A stretch of 64,000 nt of DNA from NCBI RefSeq assembly GCF_900090045.1, contig NC_041775.1, forward strand, positions 744,001 to 808,000, read 5' to 3'. The stretch comes from Plasmodium malariae (Eukaryota; Apicomplexa; Aconoidasida; Haemosporida; Plasmodiidae). The position numbers were made by a program, and so were the translations under genes. Of the stretch, positions 1-11,686 are shown piece after piece; the first letter of the stretch is position 1; each line of letters begins with the position of its first letter. The notes beneath the pieces are model-generated. The model made no database searches and was not told where the DNA came from. It saw only the letters and a program-made list of their open reading frames with translations.

Positions 1-3000
1 TACGGTGTGATACTTGTTCCTACGCGTGAACTATGTGTGCAACTTTATGATAATATGAATAAAATTTGTAATTATTTAATATTTGAGGAAAAGGATTCTA
101 AGGACAATCATTCAGACAAAATAAATTGGTATAATAATAAACCCTCTACTCTTAGCAGCTCAATTGAAGGAGAACAAATGCAAATTGATATAAAAACGAA
201 TAATGAGTTTTTTAAAATAAAGTCTATAATATTATATGGGGGAACTAACGTTTTTGAAAATATAATAAATATGTTTACATTTTTACCAAACATTATTATA
301 TCCACACCTGGACGATTAAAACATGTTTTGAGTATATTTGCAAAATTAAGAATGCACATAAAAAATGAATATTACTCTGATAAGAATGTTAATGAATATT
401 TCGAAATTTCTTATTTAAATATTCTGAACGTTTTACTTAAAAAATTAATTATTGATGAAATGGATGCATTACTAGAAGATCAATTCCACGAACAAATGAA
501 AATCATTCTCAAATGTTTAATAACTCCTCGAACACAAGTCCTGTGCTACAGCTCTACTTATCTTGAGTATGCAATAAGCTCCTTTGTTAAAAATGTAGAC
601 GCATATGATCATAGTTACCTATCCAGGATCAGTACCATCCGGGTGGAACAGCCACAGGAGATGCCTGCAAAGAATACGTATACAGAAAAGGATTACATAA
701 CTAATGATTTCTCGAACAATGCTCACCATATAAGTGATACATGTCCAGTGTGCATCAATGATACTGAAGGAGGAGGAAGCGCCGTTCGGGGGGATCAAGA
801 GGAGAAAATATTGCAGAAATGCGAAAAAGGGTGTGAACAAAATTGCGCAGAAAAGTATGAACAGAATTGCTTAAATACGGAGGTGCAAAACGTGTGTGCA
901 AATTTTGCGCCTACTGGGGCTGAAAAAAAAGCTGATATTGTTATAACAGCAACTAGCGAAAAGGGAAGATATGCAAAGGATAGTCCGAAAATCCGAAAAG
1001 CAGACATATGTGAATACGACAGTAGCAACGTCATATGTGCGAGTAATGACGTAAGGAGCAAATGCATTTGTAGCCCCACACATATTGCGAAACGGAGCAA
1101 TAAAAAAATAAAAAAAAAAAAAAAAAAAAAAAAAAGAAAAATAAAAATAAAAATAACTACAATAAAATGTCGAGTGGTTTAGAAAACTTGGAAAAAATAT
1201 TGCAAGATGAAAGTATTTTAAACAAGAAGGGAGTCATTCAGTATGTTATAAGAAAGCTAATTAAGGAAAAACAAAAGATACCCATTTATGCTAAAAGAAA
1301 GAGAGAATTTGAGTTTATTCAAGCATGTACATCTGTCATTATTCACTCCAAAAGAAGAAGAGAAAAGGGTAAGAGGAAGTACACCACTGTCAAAGAAACT
1401 GAAAATAAGGAAATGACTGAGCCTTTTATGGAGAATGCTACCTCGGTAGGTATGAAAAATGTGGAAAAATCAGATGAAGGAGACAAGAGCTTACATCCAA
1501 TTGTAGACATAGAAAATGAAAAGTTTTTCCAAGTGTTTAAATCAAGTAAGGACAACCCGAGTGAACAATTAGATTCACCCGTTCTGCTGAACATAAAGCA
1601 TTGTTTTATTACAATAAATAATGAAAATTTGAATAAAAAAGAGGAATTAAAATATAAAATGAAAGTATTATTAAAAATAATTAAAGAGATAAAATTTAAT
1701 CAATGCTTTTTATTTATAAACAACACATATGAGGGTATACAAATTACAAAAATGTTAAACAAGTATAACATTTCGTCTTATTATACTAGTTCAAGAATTG
1801 AACACAATGAAAGAATTGAACTTTTCAAAAATTTTAGAAATAATCAATTAAAAATAGTTGTATGTACGGATGTAATGAGTAGAGGAATAGACAACATTGT
1901 ATGTGACTTGGTTATAAATTTCGATATTCCACAAAGTAAAGAAACGTATATTCATAGGTCAGGCAGATGTGGTAGATATGGGAAAAAAGGTCTGTGCATA
2001 AGTTTATGTAATTATTCTGACTACAATTATTTATATTATTTTAAATATCAGCTAAAATTACATGTTCATGATTTTCATTATATTTGCAACTCATTAAAGA
2101 ATATGGAAGAAACTCAGAAAAGTTGTAGCTCATATGTGGACAGAGCAGATGGATGTGAGGAAGTAGTAAAATGCAAAGAAGATGAAAAAGATGGTACAGT
2201 TTGTTACTCGGATGGTCTTGTCCCTGCATGTAGGAGTAGTGGAAATATCTTTTGTGAGGGTACAAACAGGTGGTCCATTGAAGAGGACCATGCAGGAGAG
2301 AGTTACTTACATAACGGGGAAGCAACTATGACGGTAGTTAGCGGAGTGGGCTATTCAGAAACAAAAGCAGTGAATGAGCAAGAAGCCAAAGAAGTGGGTA
2401 GGGAAATGGTTCAAGGAGGGTATTCCCCAAGCAACATCCTTATCTCTAAATCGTCTGAAGAGGATATGGGGAAGGAAACCCAAGAATATTGGCAAAATAA
2501 ATATAAAAATAAGATGAGAAGGTCCATTAAAATTTTCATAAAAGGTTTTTATGCAAAAGACGTAAACATAATTGAAAGGAAAGATAAGAACACTAGTGGC
2601 GTTTATTTAAAAATATATTTTAAAAAGCTAGTAACAAAATTAAAAATTGTAAAAGACCAAGTAACATTTTATTTTTTATTACCAAATGACAATATAAATT
2701 TTTTTGAAAATATTAGTATAATTCCACATGAGTCTAGCTTAATTATATATTTCCATTTTTATAAAAAAATAAAAATATATTACAGGAACTTTTACCGATT
2801 ACATGTTTTAAATATGAAAAAAAAAAGGAAATATTATGAATCAAATTTTTGCTTATTCTTTTTTTGCAACTCAAATAATTACCTAGTTTTAAAACTTTTT
2901 TATACTTTGCTTTTTTTTTTTAAATATTATAAATATCCACTTAAAGAGCAAATTGCACCTATTTTATTGCATGTTCAGGCAAAAAAAAATAAAAAGGCAG

Positions 3001-3617
3001 AGAAGAAGACGCGAGGGGGGAGGCGCAACAAATGGAATTCATTGGCAAAGGTCAACTCGAGGAGGAAGTACAATTATGCTTCGGATAGCTTCTTATTATT
3101 AAATCAAATGCAGAAAAAAAGGAACAGGCGAAGAGGGTACGAAACGGATGGATTGGATGAAAATATTTCAAGTCTTATGCAGGAAAAAGAATTAAAAGGA
3201 AGAAGAACTCTTGATGAAGCACATTCCCCTCCTTCTCATCATCTTCCAAACAACAGCAATGACAAATTGCATCATTTGAGTGGCAAATCACTTAACATAT
3301 TAAATTGTAGTGACTTCCCAATTGACATTTTGGACTATAATATGCTAGCCAAAAAGGAAGACATAAAAATTAATACCTTATTATTGGAAAATGTTCTGAA
3401 CAGTTCATGTGTTAATACATATGAAAAAAATATGTTAAGGAAATTTTCTGACAAATGTAAAGAAATATACTGTAAAAATGATGATCAGGAAATAGTTAAA
3501 AATATGAACAATATAATATCACTACAAATTTTCCTCAATTGGAATATTAATGAAAATGCAAATGCGCTCAAGAGCATTTTTTTGCAAAATCATGTACAGT
3601 TGCACGCTGACAATTGA
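1..3617 (+). CDS. DEAD-box RNA helicase, 5' partial, frame break at poly-A
   Basis: The reading frame is open from base 1, so the N-terminus, including the P-loop motif I, lies outside the window. Visible RecA1 motifs are PTREL (motif Ia, residues 6-10), TPGR (Ib, about residue 101), DEMD in the motif II position (about 152) and SST for motif III (about 184). A Cys/Asn/Lys-rich insert then runs into about 25 A's at 1110-1135. The first frame stops at 1182. A second frame, open from 1104 and read to 3617, carries RecA2: FLFINNT (motif IV), TDVMSRGID (V, near 1867) and HRSGRCGRYG (VI, near 1948). The two halves together make one helicase. The break falls in the homopolymer, so a sequencing or assembly indel is the likeliest cause. 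The C-terminal 550 residues are basic and unrecognised. The family is an ATP-dependent RNA remodeller; the exact subfamily is unclear. Confidence 0.85.
1110..1135 (+). other. Poly-A run carrying the helicase frame shift
   Basis: This A-run lies in the lysine-rich linker between the two helicase lobes. The upstream lobe is in the frame of base 1 and the downstream lobe is in the frame of base 3. From base 1 to the stop at 3617 the length is a multiple of three plus two, so one missing base or two extra bases would restore a continuous frame. Confidence 0.7.
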
Positions 3618-3664
3618 GGCGGGAAGTTAGTAGGGGGGAAGAATAAAAAAAAAAAAAAAAAAAA

Positions 3665-3700
<36 letters not shown>

Positions 3701-4381
3701 GTTAAAATAAATATAACAAAATGAACATAACAGAATAAATAAAACAAAATTAAAGAGATAAAATAGATAAAATAAAAAGACCTCATAACGAGTATAAATG
3801 TAAAATCAAGTTATATCATTTAAAATGTTGATAAAAAAAAAAAAAAAAATGGTGCAATTTCTGCAAATGTCATTCTGTTAAGGACAGAGGATCGGCATGT
3901 CTAATTTTCGTCGCTGCTAACCCCCATATCGGCTTTCACTAAAAAGGAAAAAAGGAAAAGACGAAATGAGTGGGCTGAATGAGTGGGATGAATGAATAGA
4001 ATGAATAGAATGAATAAAATGAATAGAATGAATAAGTTGAATGAAAGAATGGAATGAACGGCACAACGAACGAGTACAATAATGCGGTGAATACAACAAA
4101 ATATGGAGGTATAAAGACACAAATTTGCACAAAAAAAGGTATAGGAAACAGAAAAGATAAAATTTGTAAAATCCGCATAATAAAGAAGTTATTCCCGAAT
4201 TAACGTAAAAAAAGAAATTTGTACTTGAAAAATATTTTTGTTGGACTTCGTTAATCTGTGGGAAAAAGAAAGAAAAAAAAAAAAATACATACATAGTGTA
4301 AATACTGCGCAATTACGGTGAAAACATAAAGTAAAAGCAGCGCGAACATGAGTCAGAATAATCATGTGCATGCATTTGTGT
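3618..4381. other. Convergent spacer after helicase and YEATS genes
   Basis: The spacer holds poly-A and AAT runs (3643-3695), an imperfect GAATGAATA-type minisatellite (about 3965-4045), and a stretch at 3902-3937 that on the minus strand reads ...MGVSSDEN before a stop, directly after a TTTTTAG acceptor-like site. That stretch could be a last exon of the YEATS gene, but it is out of phase with the donor at 4402, so I leave it unassigned. Confidence 0.5.
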
Positions 4382-6144
4382 TCACATATATGCGTTCATT
4401 ACGTCCTTTGATAACTGAGCTGCTTCCGACATGAGATCGCATATTTCCTCTTGCACTGTCGACTGAAATTGAAGATACTTTTTTGTGTACAGGTCTTCCT
4501 TAAAGTTATATTTAATAACTGTAGCGAGGGGGAAGAAGCAGGATACATGTACAAATTGCACTGTGATAATCGGGTGTACGTGTGTAGATATATGTGTGTA
4601 GATATATTATGTATGTATACATGTGCACATATATGTAGGCGTACATGCAATACGCAGTAATTCATTTTTTTTTTTTTCTTCCTTTTTTGCGTACAATGTT
4701 CTTGGAATTTATGGGGTGCGGTTTTCGTGTTGTTACTCTGTACAATTTTGTTGTACAAGCTTACAGTGGGATTCCTAAAAATAATTTCCTCGTATGTCTG
4801 AACATGAACAGTTAAAAATAAATGCACTTTTAATGGGTGTCCTTTTGCTTTATTCCTTTATTTTATTTATTTTAATTTTATCCTTTGTATCATGTCCTGT
4901 GCTATGTGTTATTTTTCATTTGGTATACGTCGTTTGTTACAAGTCATTTATCACTTGGCGTTTGTGTTTCATTTTTTGCTTCTCTCCATTTTATTGTTTT
5001 AAACGTACTAACCTCGTTGACTACGCAGGGGGGACTCGTCACTTCGGCTTCTGTGTTCAGCTGTTAAAAAAGGAAAAAAAAAAATTTCATAATTTGCATA
5101 ATATTCAAAGCTTTCATAAATTTCATAATTTGCATAACATTCAAATTTTCATAAATTTCATAATTTGCATAACATTAAAATTTCATAAATTTCATAATTT
5201 GCATAACATTCAAATTTTCATAAATTTCATAATTTGCGTAACATTCAAATTTTCATAAATTTCATAATTTGCATAACATTCAAATTTCATAAATTTCATA
5301 ATTTGCATAACATTCAAATTTTCATAAATTTCATAATTTGCATAACATTCAAATTTTCATAAATTTCATAATTTGCATAACATTCAAATTTTCCATAATA
5401 TTCAAAATTTTTATAATTTTCACAATTTGCTTATATTTCCTAAATTTCCATTTTTGCATGAACAAGCAATAAATTTTACTTATGGGGCATATACCTTCAC
5501 AAAATGCACAATGTTGACAGGCGGTTGAGTCGAATCGGCAAAATAAATTTTTACTGTCAAGTAAAATTCCCCCCACCCAATTTCGTTAACTTCGTAAGGG
5601 GGCTGTGTGTAAACTGTTAGAAAAAAGCAAAAAAAGAAAAAACGAGGGGACGACATTCATATATGCGTACTAATAGAATGAGGCAGTACGGTAAACATAT
5701 AATAGGTGGCGTGAAAATAGCTAGCTTGTTCATAAAAATAAAAAATAAAATAAAGCAAAATAATAAAACAAAATGAGACCTCTCTTAGGGTAAATAAAAG
5801 AAGGATCCAATTCAAAGATAACTTTATTCACAAACAAGGAAAGGTCGGACGAGTTAGGGCATCGCAGCAAACAAGTCCATTTATGAGTCATATTACCATA
5901 TTTTCTTTTCTCCTGATTTTTTAAAATGGTTATAATTTTCGGCGTAATTTTACATTAAAAAAAAAAAAGATAAACAAAAAAAAAAATGCGCACACAAATG
6001 CGGCTTTACTATTAAATACATATATACATGTGTACATATATATATATACACAATTTGTATTTCTGCTTATGTGCATACCTGCTGCGATAGTAAAAAGGCA
6101 TAAGTCCCAACAACTACAGGCCTTACCAACTTCACATTTTGCAT
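4382..6144 (-). CDS. YEATS domain protein, GAS41-like, six exons
   Basis: Exons joined by phase: 6144-6079, 5912-5780, 5613-5495, 5060-5013, 4797-4695 and 4518-4382, giving 201 residues. The order matches GAS41: NVKLVRPVVVG start strand, THKW (31-34), YEVNEIGWGEF (73-83), ADSTQPPVNIVHFVK, then TYEEIIFRNPT and a C-terminal helix. YEATS domains read acyl-lysine on histone tails, and GAS41 is a subunit of SWR1/NuA4-type chromatin complexes. The His of THKW and Trp of GWGE, typical of the reader pocket, are present. The start ATG at 6144 leaves only two residues before the domain, so a 5' exon is possible. The 3' end is uncertain: the last exon either runs to TGA at 4382 or is spliced at 4402. 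Intron 3 carries a roughly 35-bp tandem repeat. Confidence 0.8.
5085..5400. repeat. Roughly 35-bp tandem repeat inside a YEATS intron
   Basis: About nine imperfect copies of a unit built on CATAATTTGCATAACATTC and an AAATTTTCATAAATT linker fill the intron between YEATS exons 3 and 4 (5061-5494). Confidence 0.85.
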
Positions 6145-7076
6145 CCGATTTTCCACTACAAAAAAAAAAAGAAAAAAAGGGAAATGAAAAATTTTCAGAA
6201 TAACTAATTCTTTTTCGTATGAATATCTTAGCAACTCTTAAATATTTTTTACTGATATTTTTATATTACTTTTTAGGGGAAATGAACATACGTATGTATG
6301 TAAGTATATATATACTTGAATGGCTACACGTTTAGAAGCATTTTTTATCTTTTACGAATGTACGCATTAATGCCTATACGTTTGCATAAATGAATTACCT
6401 ATACGCATGAAAACATTTTTAATTTTAACAGTATGCTAAGTCTTTGCATTTTGTTGTAAAAATGTTATTAATTTTGAAGAAATAATTCTTTTAATAATAA
6501 TTTTTATTCTGACATGTACATGCATTTAGATTTTTTTTGCCCATGTTTTTAATCCATTTTTTTTTTTTTTTTTTTTTGATAAAGATAAACCGAAATTAAT
6601 TAAAAAAGTTTTCTACTTTGGCAAATGTACTTAAACAGGTATGAGCTACATACTACGCGTTATGCACCTACGTATGCGCGAATTTACGTATGTATGTATA
6701 ACGTTTCCTTTAAAAAATTACTAAGCACGGAACAGCAGCCCCCCCAACTTTTAAAGCATTGTATATTTATGCATATATGTACATATAAACACATACATAT
6801 GTACACTGTAGGCATGTAGGAATAAACATCTTAGTACCGCCACATGCCTCTATTTCTTTCCCCCTAGTAAGAAGGAATATGTGCCTCAAAAACAGCCAAC
6901 ACATATAGCATTACCTTTCCCACTATATTTATACATATATATATATATATATATATATGGGTGGGTGTGTTATTATGAGTACATATATATATATATATAT
7001 ATGTATATACACGTATATGCACTTATGTATGCATATACCATGCGTGCTGGCCCTCCCCATCGACGCTCTTACCAGT
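6145..7076. promoter_or_regulatory. Divergent spacer between YEATS gene and leader protein
   Basis: About 930 bp between two divergently read genes, so it should hold both promoters. It contains poly-T at 6558-6577, (TA)n at 6933-6957 and 6984-7001, and ACGTATGTATG-type simple repeats. No coding exon or known motif is evident. Confidence 0.5.
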
Positions 7077-8156
7077 ATGAGTAAAATACTCAGTAGACGT
7101 ATCATCTGCTTAAACGTCTTAGCTTTAATGCTACTGCAGAGGAATCTTTTTTGTTTAAAACTGAAGAATAAGAAGAATTTAATAAACAGGTTTGTAATTG
7201 CAAAGGGGATGGGAAAGTATAATTTTATTTATTCATCATCAGTGGTAAGTAAAAAAAGAAACAACCACTTGTACGATTTTGAAAGAAGTGTAGATAAGGT
7301 AACAGGTCATTTTATGAAGGATAAAGAATTATTTTTAGAGGTTGATAAAAAACAAAAAATTATAGAAGAAATTGAAAAAATGAAAATTCTTGAATATGAT
7401 CATGTTAAGAATTATTTAGATACACTTAGCGAAAATGATGTATATGAAGAAGTAATTAATCATAAAATTTACCTGTACAGAAAAAATAATGAAAAAGAGA
7501 AACAAAATAATTTAATTAAAGTACAGAATTTTTTAAATCCATATATTATAGGTTTACGAAAAAAAAAAGCAAAAGAAAAAGTAGAATACCTCATAGCTAG
7601 CATGTTAAAAGGTGATAATATAGACCAAATAATAACAGATATGTTTAATAAAAGATTAATTGATGTATACCTTTTAACATTCATTGATGATAAAATAATG
7701 GAAGCACATACAAAACTTGTCAAAAATGATAAAATCAATTTTAATACTAATAATTATAATAAAGAAGAGGAAGATATTAGCATATCAGAAAAAATCCTTA
7801 GAACGTTAAAAGACAGAATTATAGCACAACAAAAATTAAATAAAAAGGGTACTTATGATTTTACGCGAATATTATTTTTATCAACTACTTTAGATATAGA
7901 AGAAGATAGAGCACCAATAATTAAGTCTATCATTAGAAGTATTGAGCAATTGGAAGAATTTGAATTATACTTGTTGGATGCATTAGAATACGCGGAAGAA
8001 AATGAAAAAATGAAAAAGTATGTACCGCATTTGGATCTTTTATTGAATACATGTAAAAAAATAAATCCCATATACAGCCAGCTCTTAAACAAGCAGAGCG
8101 AAAATGTTCGCTTTTTCCCCGATAATGTTGACCTATCACAGTTAAAAGATCTCTAA
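7077..8156 (+). CDS. Conserved protein with apicoplast-type leader
   Basis: The predicted product has 359 residues. I start at the ATG at 7077 because the upstream in-frame extension from 6957 translates only a (TA)n tract. The N-terminus, MSKILSRRIICLNVLALMLL, is a hydrophobic signal-like segment followed by a Lys/Asn-rich stretch, the bipartite shape of apicoplast targeting. The rest is soluble, charged and helical, with two better-conserved-looking blocks: FLNPYIIGLRKKKAKEKVEYL and the C-terminal TLDIEEDRAPIIKSIIRSIEQ. I do not recognise the family. It resembles uncharacterised plastid proteins in overall style only. Single exon. Confidence 0.75.
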   Translation: MSKILSRRIICLNVLALMLLQRNLFCLKLKNKKNLINRFVIAKGMGKYNFIYSSSVVSKKRNNHLYDFERSVDKVTGHFMKDKELFLEVDKKQKIIEEIEKMKILEYDHVKNYLDTLSENDVYEEVINHKIYLYRKNNEKEKQNNLIKVQNFLNPYIIGLRKKKAKEKVEYLIASMLKGDNIDQIITDMFNKRLIDVYLLTFIDDKIMEAHTKLVKNDKINFNTNNYNKEEEDISISEKILRTLKDRIIAQQKLNKKGTYDFTRILFLSTTLDIEEDRAPIIKSIIRSIEQLEEFELYLLDALEYAEENEKMKKYVPHLDLLLNTCKKINPIYSQLLNKQSENVRFFPDNVDLSQLKDL

Positions 8157-8880
8157 GGGGTGGAAACTAGCACACAGTTAAAGTGAGATTACGTGTACAT
8201 CCGAGTACTGCAGGTATATGTATTTGCGCGTGCACAAAGCCCTCACAGTTATACGCGTTTATATTTACACATATGTATGTACGTATGTATGTATATATGT
8301 ATGTATATTAAACATGTATTATTCATCAAGGTATGAAATTAAATAGTGCAAAGACGAGCCACTATAAGTGATACAGTACAGTTTGATATAGTATAATGTA
8401 GTATATTATGTTACAGTAAAGTGCTCTACAGCACACATATGGCATATACATAACAGATAACGTGCGGTGCAGAAGGGTAACGTACTTCACACACACACAC
8501 ATACAAGCTCTAATCCCTTAAATTCTTGTGCCCTTAATATACATACAATAAAGCGAAATGGAGGAAGAAGAACTAACCCAACTATAAATTTTTTTTTTTT
8601 TTTTTTTTTGAGAAATTTACTTATCCATTTGTAATGAGCACGGCGGTTAACCATTACATCATTCAAAAAAAATTTTATCTCTTATTTATACTTTTTTACT
8701 TCCCTTTTGTTCCTACTTTTAAGCTTTATTTATCCTTTTTTTTAACCTTTAACTTTTTTTTTTTTTTTTTTTTGTTCTCTTATTTTTTTCCTTCAAATAC
8801 TTTAAATTGTTTAAATTTGTCCCAACTTGCCTCACATTCATGATGTTTTAATTTTCTGCAATGTAAAAGGAGTTATTCCT
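8157..8880. other. Spacer, no gene seen
   Basis: 3' flank of the leader protein. It holds TGTATG microsatellites (8270-8310), a CACACA run near 8490, and poly-T tracts at 8588-8609 and 8755-8773. Nothing coding is apparent. Confidence 0.5.
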
Positions 8881-9205
8881 TTATCTTGCACATTCAACCT
8901 TAATGTTTACTTTTTCTTTTTCTTTTTCCTTTTTTTTTTTTTTTTCTTTTATGTAAGAAGTATAATTACTCTTTTTAGTCAGTACATCACTGTACACTGA
9001 AAGCTCAGCATTTACATTCCTTTTTTTTAAAAGTACATAATTGCCCATTATATATATTTTTAAATTAGTATCCTTAAAATTTAAATGCATAACTGCTATT
9101 TTAAAACAACTATGTAATACGTGTGCTTTTCATACAACACAATCAGGTGCGAGCTATTTTACCCACAAAAGGATCAAAAAGGTTTACGTTAGAATGTAAT
9201 ATATA
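8881..9205 (-). CDS. Candidate small spliced gene, fragment
   Basis: A minus-strand exon reads AVMHLNFKDTNLKIYIMGNY followed by VLLKKRNVNAELSVYSD and a Lys/Glu-rich tail to a stop at 8881. A GT donor after 9163 and an AG acceptor before 9095 join it in phase to an upstream piece reading HSNVNLFDPFV, through a 67-nt intron. Composition is less biased than the surrounding spacer. The true 5' end was not found and no family is recognised. It could be chance. Confidence 0.3.
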
Positions 9206-9875
9206 TACACATATATCTATACATTTATGTATATGTACGTATATGTATATATTTATGTATATATATATGTACACATGAACAAATGCATAAAAAAAAAGTC
9301 GTATATAAACAAATAGTGAAAACATGACAAAAAAAAAAAAAAAGGTACTATATATCGATGAAAATTCACCAAAAAAATATGAACAAGTAATATATAAAAT
9401 TGAAGTGATATATTCAGGGATAAATTTGAACTAGCCAATATTTTTTTTTTTTTTTTTTTTTTTCTTCTTTGCCTTTCTTTTCTCTTTTCTCTTTTCTCTT
9501 TTCCCTTTTTTTTTTTTTTTTTCCTTTGCTTTTAACCTTTTTTTTTCTTTTTTTCAACTTTTCCTCTTTTTCTTCTTTTTTCTACTTTTCCTTTTTTTTT
9601 TTTTTTTGTTTTTCCTTAACTAGTTATAATATAATTTAACTGCACAAATCCAAATAAAGGGTTAAAAAAAAAAGTATTATATGAAATTAAATAAAATTAA
9701 GGCTCATATTATATATAATAATCTATGATTTTAACACTACATATAAATTAATTCAAATGTGAGATAAGGTTCGGGAATGAATAAATGGAAGGCACAGAAA
9801 TGCATGTAGAGGTATTAAATATATACATGCGGAAAAACATGAAAGTTTTATGTACATATATTTAATTGTGCTATA

Positions 9876-9921
<46 letters not shown>

Positions 9922-10231
9922 CATAAATTTGTACACATTTTTAAAACACGAAAAATGCGACTGTATGGGTATATAGTAAACAAATTGGAGTACATAAATA
10001 TATACTTATATGTACACATACATGTATATAAATGTATATGCATATATATATATATTTTGTGTACATTTACTCACACGATTTTTATTGAAAGAGCTCCACT
10101 TTAGTTAATGAAATATTGAAGCGGAGAGGAAAAAGTAAAAATTTCATGAAACAAATGCCAAGTAATAGAAGGAACATTTTGAAGGGTATGCTAATTTGAA
10201 ATGGGAACAAGTCATATGTAAGTGTAAATTT

Positions 10232-10315
10232 AACCATGTTTTAATACAACCATGTTTTAATACAACCATGTTTTAATACAACCTTGTTTGAACATAACCT
10301 TGTTTGAACATAACC
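10232..10315. repeat. 16-bp minisatellite
   Basis: About five to six copies of an ACAACCATGTTTTAAT-like unit, degenerating to ACCTTGTTTGAACATA at the right end. Confidence 0.75.
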
Positions 10316-10477
10316 ATATGTGGATATGTACATGTATGATTTATATTCATATGCGCATATATTTATATGTACATTTACTCATGTATACATTTACATTTAC
10401 CGATATGTACACACATATACATAACATACACTACTTGCCATTTTCAAGCCGCTTTTAAAAATTTTATTAACTTTATA

Positions 10478-10655
10478 ACATAATAATTTACTGCATAATT
10501 TTATAATTTACTGCATAATTTTATAATTTACTGCATAATTTTATAATTTACTGCATAATTTTATAATTTACTGCAAACTTTATAATTTACTGCAAACTTT
10601 ATAATTTACTGCAAACTATAATTTACTGCAAACTATAATTTACTGCTTAATTTTA
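10478..10655. repeat. Roughly 21-bp minisatellite
   Basis: Tandem ATAATTTACTGCATAATTTT units shrink to 16-18 bp variants (TTTACTGCAAACTATAA) toward the right, about nine copies in all. Confidence 0.8.
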
Positions 10656-10862
10656 TAATTTTTTATTTTTTTTTTTGCTTTGATCCCTTGGCACACTAAT
10701 TTATGTATTACATCGATCAGAGTGGATAAGTAAAATCTATGGCGAAGGGCAAAATATACGCATTCCATAAATTCAAAAAATATTGTTCCACTTTTATTTA
10801 CGCTTTAAAACGTAATATGTTTTTATTATGTTATTCTTTTTAATCTTTTATTCGTAATAATC

Positions 10863-11055
10863 TTTTTTATATTTTTCACCATTTTTCATATTTTCACCAT
10901 TTTTCTTATTTTCATCATTTTTCATATTTTCATCATTTTTCATATTTTCACCTTTTTTCATATTTTCACCTTTTTTCATATTTTCACCATTTTTCATATT
11001 TTCACCATTTTTCATATTTTCACCATTTTTCATATTTTCACCATTTTTCATATTT
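10863..11055. repeat. 18-bp minisatellite
   Basis: About eleven copies of CATTTTTCATATTTTCAC. The unit is a multiple of three, so it gives a spurious minus-strand reading frame (NMKNGE repeats) with no other coding support. Confidence 0.85.
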
Positions 11056-11621
11056 TTAATTTTTTTTTTTTTTTTTTAAACCCCTCGGCATTTATCATTT
11101 TTTGATTATCATGCATTGTGTGATAATGGTTTAATGCCACAAATTAAATGAAAAGTGAGGTACGTTGATTTGCTGTAGTTTTTGTGTATTTTCCTTAGGA
11201 TAGTAATAATTTTTGCTTTGCATACATTTAATCGTTAGTACATATAATACATGTATGAATGGATAATGGACGTGTGTACCTATAATATACATATATATAC
11301 GTATATGTATGCATACTTATCTGTATGTGTGTGTGCATGTATGTGACATCCCTGGGTGCTCATTGAAGTCTAGTGAGGATTACTCCTTTTTTGTTTGCCT
11401 GTATTCAAGTATCAGTTGCATATCCCCCAAAATAAGCATACCAAAGTATTTTTGTAAACATTCGAAGGAAGAAATCAAGGGATAAATAAAAAAGCATTTG
11501 CGAATATGCACTTTTGTGGATTCCTGTTTTACATATGATTTAATACGTAAAGATAAATTTTATTTTTTTTTCATCGTGGGTATATTCTTCGATTTGGTCT
11601 TCTTCTTCTTCTTCTTCTTCT

Positions 11622-11662
<41 letters not shown>

Positions 11663-11686
11663 TTTTTTCAAAAGTATAGAGGAAAA

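Larger units (their letters stand above)
9206..11686. promoter_or_regulatory. Long repeat-rich spacer upstream of V-ATPase a
   Basis: About 2.5 kb without a convincing exon. It includes CTTTTT/poly-T tracts (9440-9608), (TA)n at 9880-9910, three minisatellites listed separately, and a final TTC/poly-T tract (11600-11655) just before the V-ATPase start. The proximal part should hold the promoter and 5' UTR. Confidence 0.5.

Noticed and set aside
5085..5400. Possible CRISPR-like array
   Set aside because: Repeats are contiguous and imperfect without unique spacers, within a eukaryotic intron.
10848..11051. Minus-strand NMKNGE repeat protein
   Set aside because: It is only the 18-bp minisatellite translated; no flanking unique coding sequence.
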